Part shown: piece by piece, positions 7,114-8,223 of the stretch | Position numbering within the stretch: the stretch's first letter is position 1 | How the letters are laid out: the number at the start of each line of letters is the position of its first letter | Assembly (NCBI GenBank): GCA_905212215.1 | Contig: CAJMDR010000070.1 | Span: 1-8,223 of the forward strand | Length of the DNA: 8,223 nt | Source: an uncultured Porphyromonadaceae bacterium | GTDB taxonomy: Bacteria > Bacteroidota > Bacteroidia > Bacteroidales > Muribaculaceae | Reading direction: 5' to 3' | Position numbers and translations under genes: made by a program | The notes under the pieces: model-generated | Told to the model about the DNA's origin: nothing | Seen by the model: only the letters and a program-made list of their open reading frames with translations | Database searches by the model: none

Positions 7114-7133
7114 GCTGATAATGTCAGGCTATT
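7109..7133. terminator. Imperfect palindrome spanning both convergent stop codons, possible bidirectional terminator
   Basis: Bases 7109-7118 (AATAGGCTGA) pair with 7124-7133 (TCAGGCTATT) around a TAATG loop, giving nine base pairs in ten positions with one G-G mismatch (7114/7128). The stem includes the TAG stop of the galactanase gene (7111-7113) and the TAG stop of the minus-strand gene (7129-7131). The hairpin can form in either transcript. There is no good U-run on the plus side and only a short TTT on the minus side, so it would be a weak intrinsic terminator at best, or an end-stabilising stem-loop. Confidence 0.45.
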
Positions 7134-8223
7134 GAAGGAGCGAAGTGTCGTAATCAATAGCTTCAAGAATATCTTTTATTAAATCGAGATCTTTGGAGTC
7201 GGAGGTTTTCTCTCCGGCTCTTTTTGCCATTGAGGTAGCGGGTACAAGATAATTGTCGATGAGTTCTTTCGCCATCTTGCGGCGTTGCTGACGGTTGCCC
7301 TTTATGTTATCTTTCAGTTTATGGGCATGTCTGTAGAGCAGGTTGGCACCCCTCATCAGCATTTTAGCCGAAATTCCGGGATGTTCCGCGGCCAGCTTGT
7401 AATCTGCGATTGCCGCATCTGTTTTCCCAGCAGAGTCATAGACCCATGCTCTCAGACCTCGAGGCAGCCATTCCTCAGGCGTCTTTTCAAGCTGACGGTC
7501 AAGAATAGCAAGGATTGTGTCTGTCTTTCCCTCTGCGATATAAATCTGTGTCATACGGCTCAGGAAGTCCGGCACCTTGATTCCATGCCTTCTGTAAGCT
7601 CTCTGCGATATGTTCAGCAGGGAATCGCGGGCGATGTCGTGCAATTGCGCCGAATCCTTGGCCAACTGTTCCCAGATAGCCATGGAATAGAGGTAAAGGG
7701 TGTCGGAAGTCAGTCCGCTTTTCTCAGCGAGGCTGAAGGCAGGAAGAGCTTTCTTAGGTTGCTTGCCACCGTATGCACTCAGTCCGGCAAAAAAGAAGGA
7801 ATTTGCCATCACGGAGTCCGGTAATAGCTTTCTTGTCCTCATCATTCTTGGGTCTGAGGCAAGTTGAGCGGCACCCATGAAGCCTTCGTAGGCTTCCGGA
7901 TAATATTTCCCGGCATTGTAACTTAATGCTCCGGCACGATACAGGTCGTAGGCATGAGCGTCAAGCTGTTCAAGAATCTCGCGGGAATATTTAGGTTTTA
8001 TTTTCCCTTTCTTGTCAGGCATAGAGTCCAACGGCAGGGCTTTGAGAAGATATTTGTAGCCATTGAGGATTTTCTGCGTCATGTTTGCATCTTTCACCGA
8101 GCCATCTTTAGGATTTATCTCTCTTTTCCTCACATCTGCCTCATAGCTTCGCCATTCAATCATTGCGGCTACGAAATAAGTCCTGGACTGCTCTTTTGTC
8201 TGAGGATGCTCCATTGCCTCTTT
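7129..8223 (-). CDS. Tetratricopeptide-repeat protein (5' end beyond window)
   Basis: The frame stays open through the upstream window edge: the codons before the first Met (8214) read Lys-Glu-Ala and run straight into EHPQTKEQSRTYF. That resembles the interior of a TPR helix pair (a chain of the type 'A..hp.t...a.tyy'), so the true start, probably with a signal peptide, lies beyond 8223. The visible 364 residues are mostly helical with degenerate TPR-like pairs. Counting from Met 8214, these are at about 85-120 (YRAGALSYNAGKYYPEAYEG), 137-166 (FFAGLSAYGGKQPKKALPAF), 218-247 (MTQIYIAEGKTDTILAILD) and 250-280 (LRAWVYDSAGKTDAAIADY). A strongly basic segment, GNRQQRRKMAKEL, lies at about 306-318. 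No enzymatic motif is visible. TPR proteins act as protein-binding scaffolds, and the specific partner is unknown. It converges on the galactanase gene with a 15-base gap. Confidence 0.8.
   Translation of the reverse strand, partial: KEAMEHPQTKEQSRTYFVAAMIEWRSYEADVRKREINPKDGSVKDANMTQKILNGYKYLLKALPLDSMPDKKGKIKPKYSREILEQLDAHAYDLYRAGALSYNAGKYYPEAYEGFMGAAQLASDPRMMRTRKLLPDSVMANSFFFAGLSAYGGKQPKKALPAFSLAEKSGLTSDTLYLYSMAIWEQLAKDSAQLHDIARDSLLNISQRAYRRHGIKVPDFLSRMTQIYIAEGKTDTILAILDRQLEKTPEEWLPRGLRAWVYDSAGKTDAAIADYKLAAEHPGISAKMLMRGANLLYRHAHKLKDNIKGNRQQRRKMAKELIDNYLVPATSMAKRAGEKTSDSKDLDLIKDILEAIDYDTSLLQ

Overview
The window looks like chromosomal DNA from a member of the Bacteroidales (phylum Bacteroidota), possibly a gut Muribaculaceae-type organism. 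The evidence is an exact Bacteroidetes-type promoter (-7 box TAnnTTTG) upstream of the thymidylyltransferase gene, no recognisable Shine-Dalgarno sequence at any start, a PurF-like protein and a Yip1-like protein of the kind I associate with Bacteroidetes, and balanced GC content. The family placement is from memory of homologues; no search was run.

Layout. Positions 1-5929 hold one minus-strand gene run, read from high to low coordinates: rfbA (5929-5054), a fused rfbC-rfbD gene (5005-3566), rfbB (3569-2490), a Yip1-like membrane protein (2493-1765), smpB (1738-1286) and a PurF-like amidophosphoribosyltransferase (1266 to beyond position 1). Spacing is tight: 48, -4, -4, 26 and 19 bases, and both overlaps are ATGA. 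A promoter lies directly in front of rfbA. Positions 5930-6054 are a 125-base divergent intergenic region. A plus-strand GH53 endo-beta-1,4-galactanase gene with a Sec signal peptide follows (6055-7113). It converges on a minus-strand TPR-repeat protein gene (7129-8223) whose 5' end is cut off by the window edge. The two convergent stop codons sit inside one imperfect palindrome.

Function. RfbA, RfbB, RfbC and RfbD (RmlA-D) are the complete set that converts glucose-1-phosphate plus dTTP to dTDP-L-rhamnose, the donor for rhamnose in surface polysaccharides. The four activities are carried on three genes because the epimerase and the reductase share one polypeptide. The three downstream genes serve other processes (a membrane protein of unknown role, ribosome rescue with tmRNA, and probable purine or glutamine-amidotransferase chemistry) and appear to be co-transcribed. 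The galactanase is likely an exported glycan-degrading enzyme, unrelated to rhamnose synthesis except by position.

I saw no CRISPR array, tRNA, rRNA, insertion sequence or phage gene, and no gene-free stretch longer than 125 bases. No clearly new biological system is visible. The most distinctive features are the RmlC-RmlD fusion with its odd junction, the leaderless-looking rfbA promoter and the palindrome across the convergent stops.
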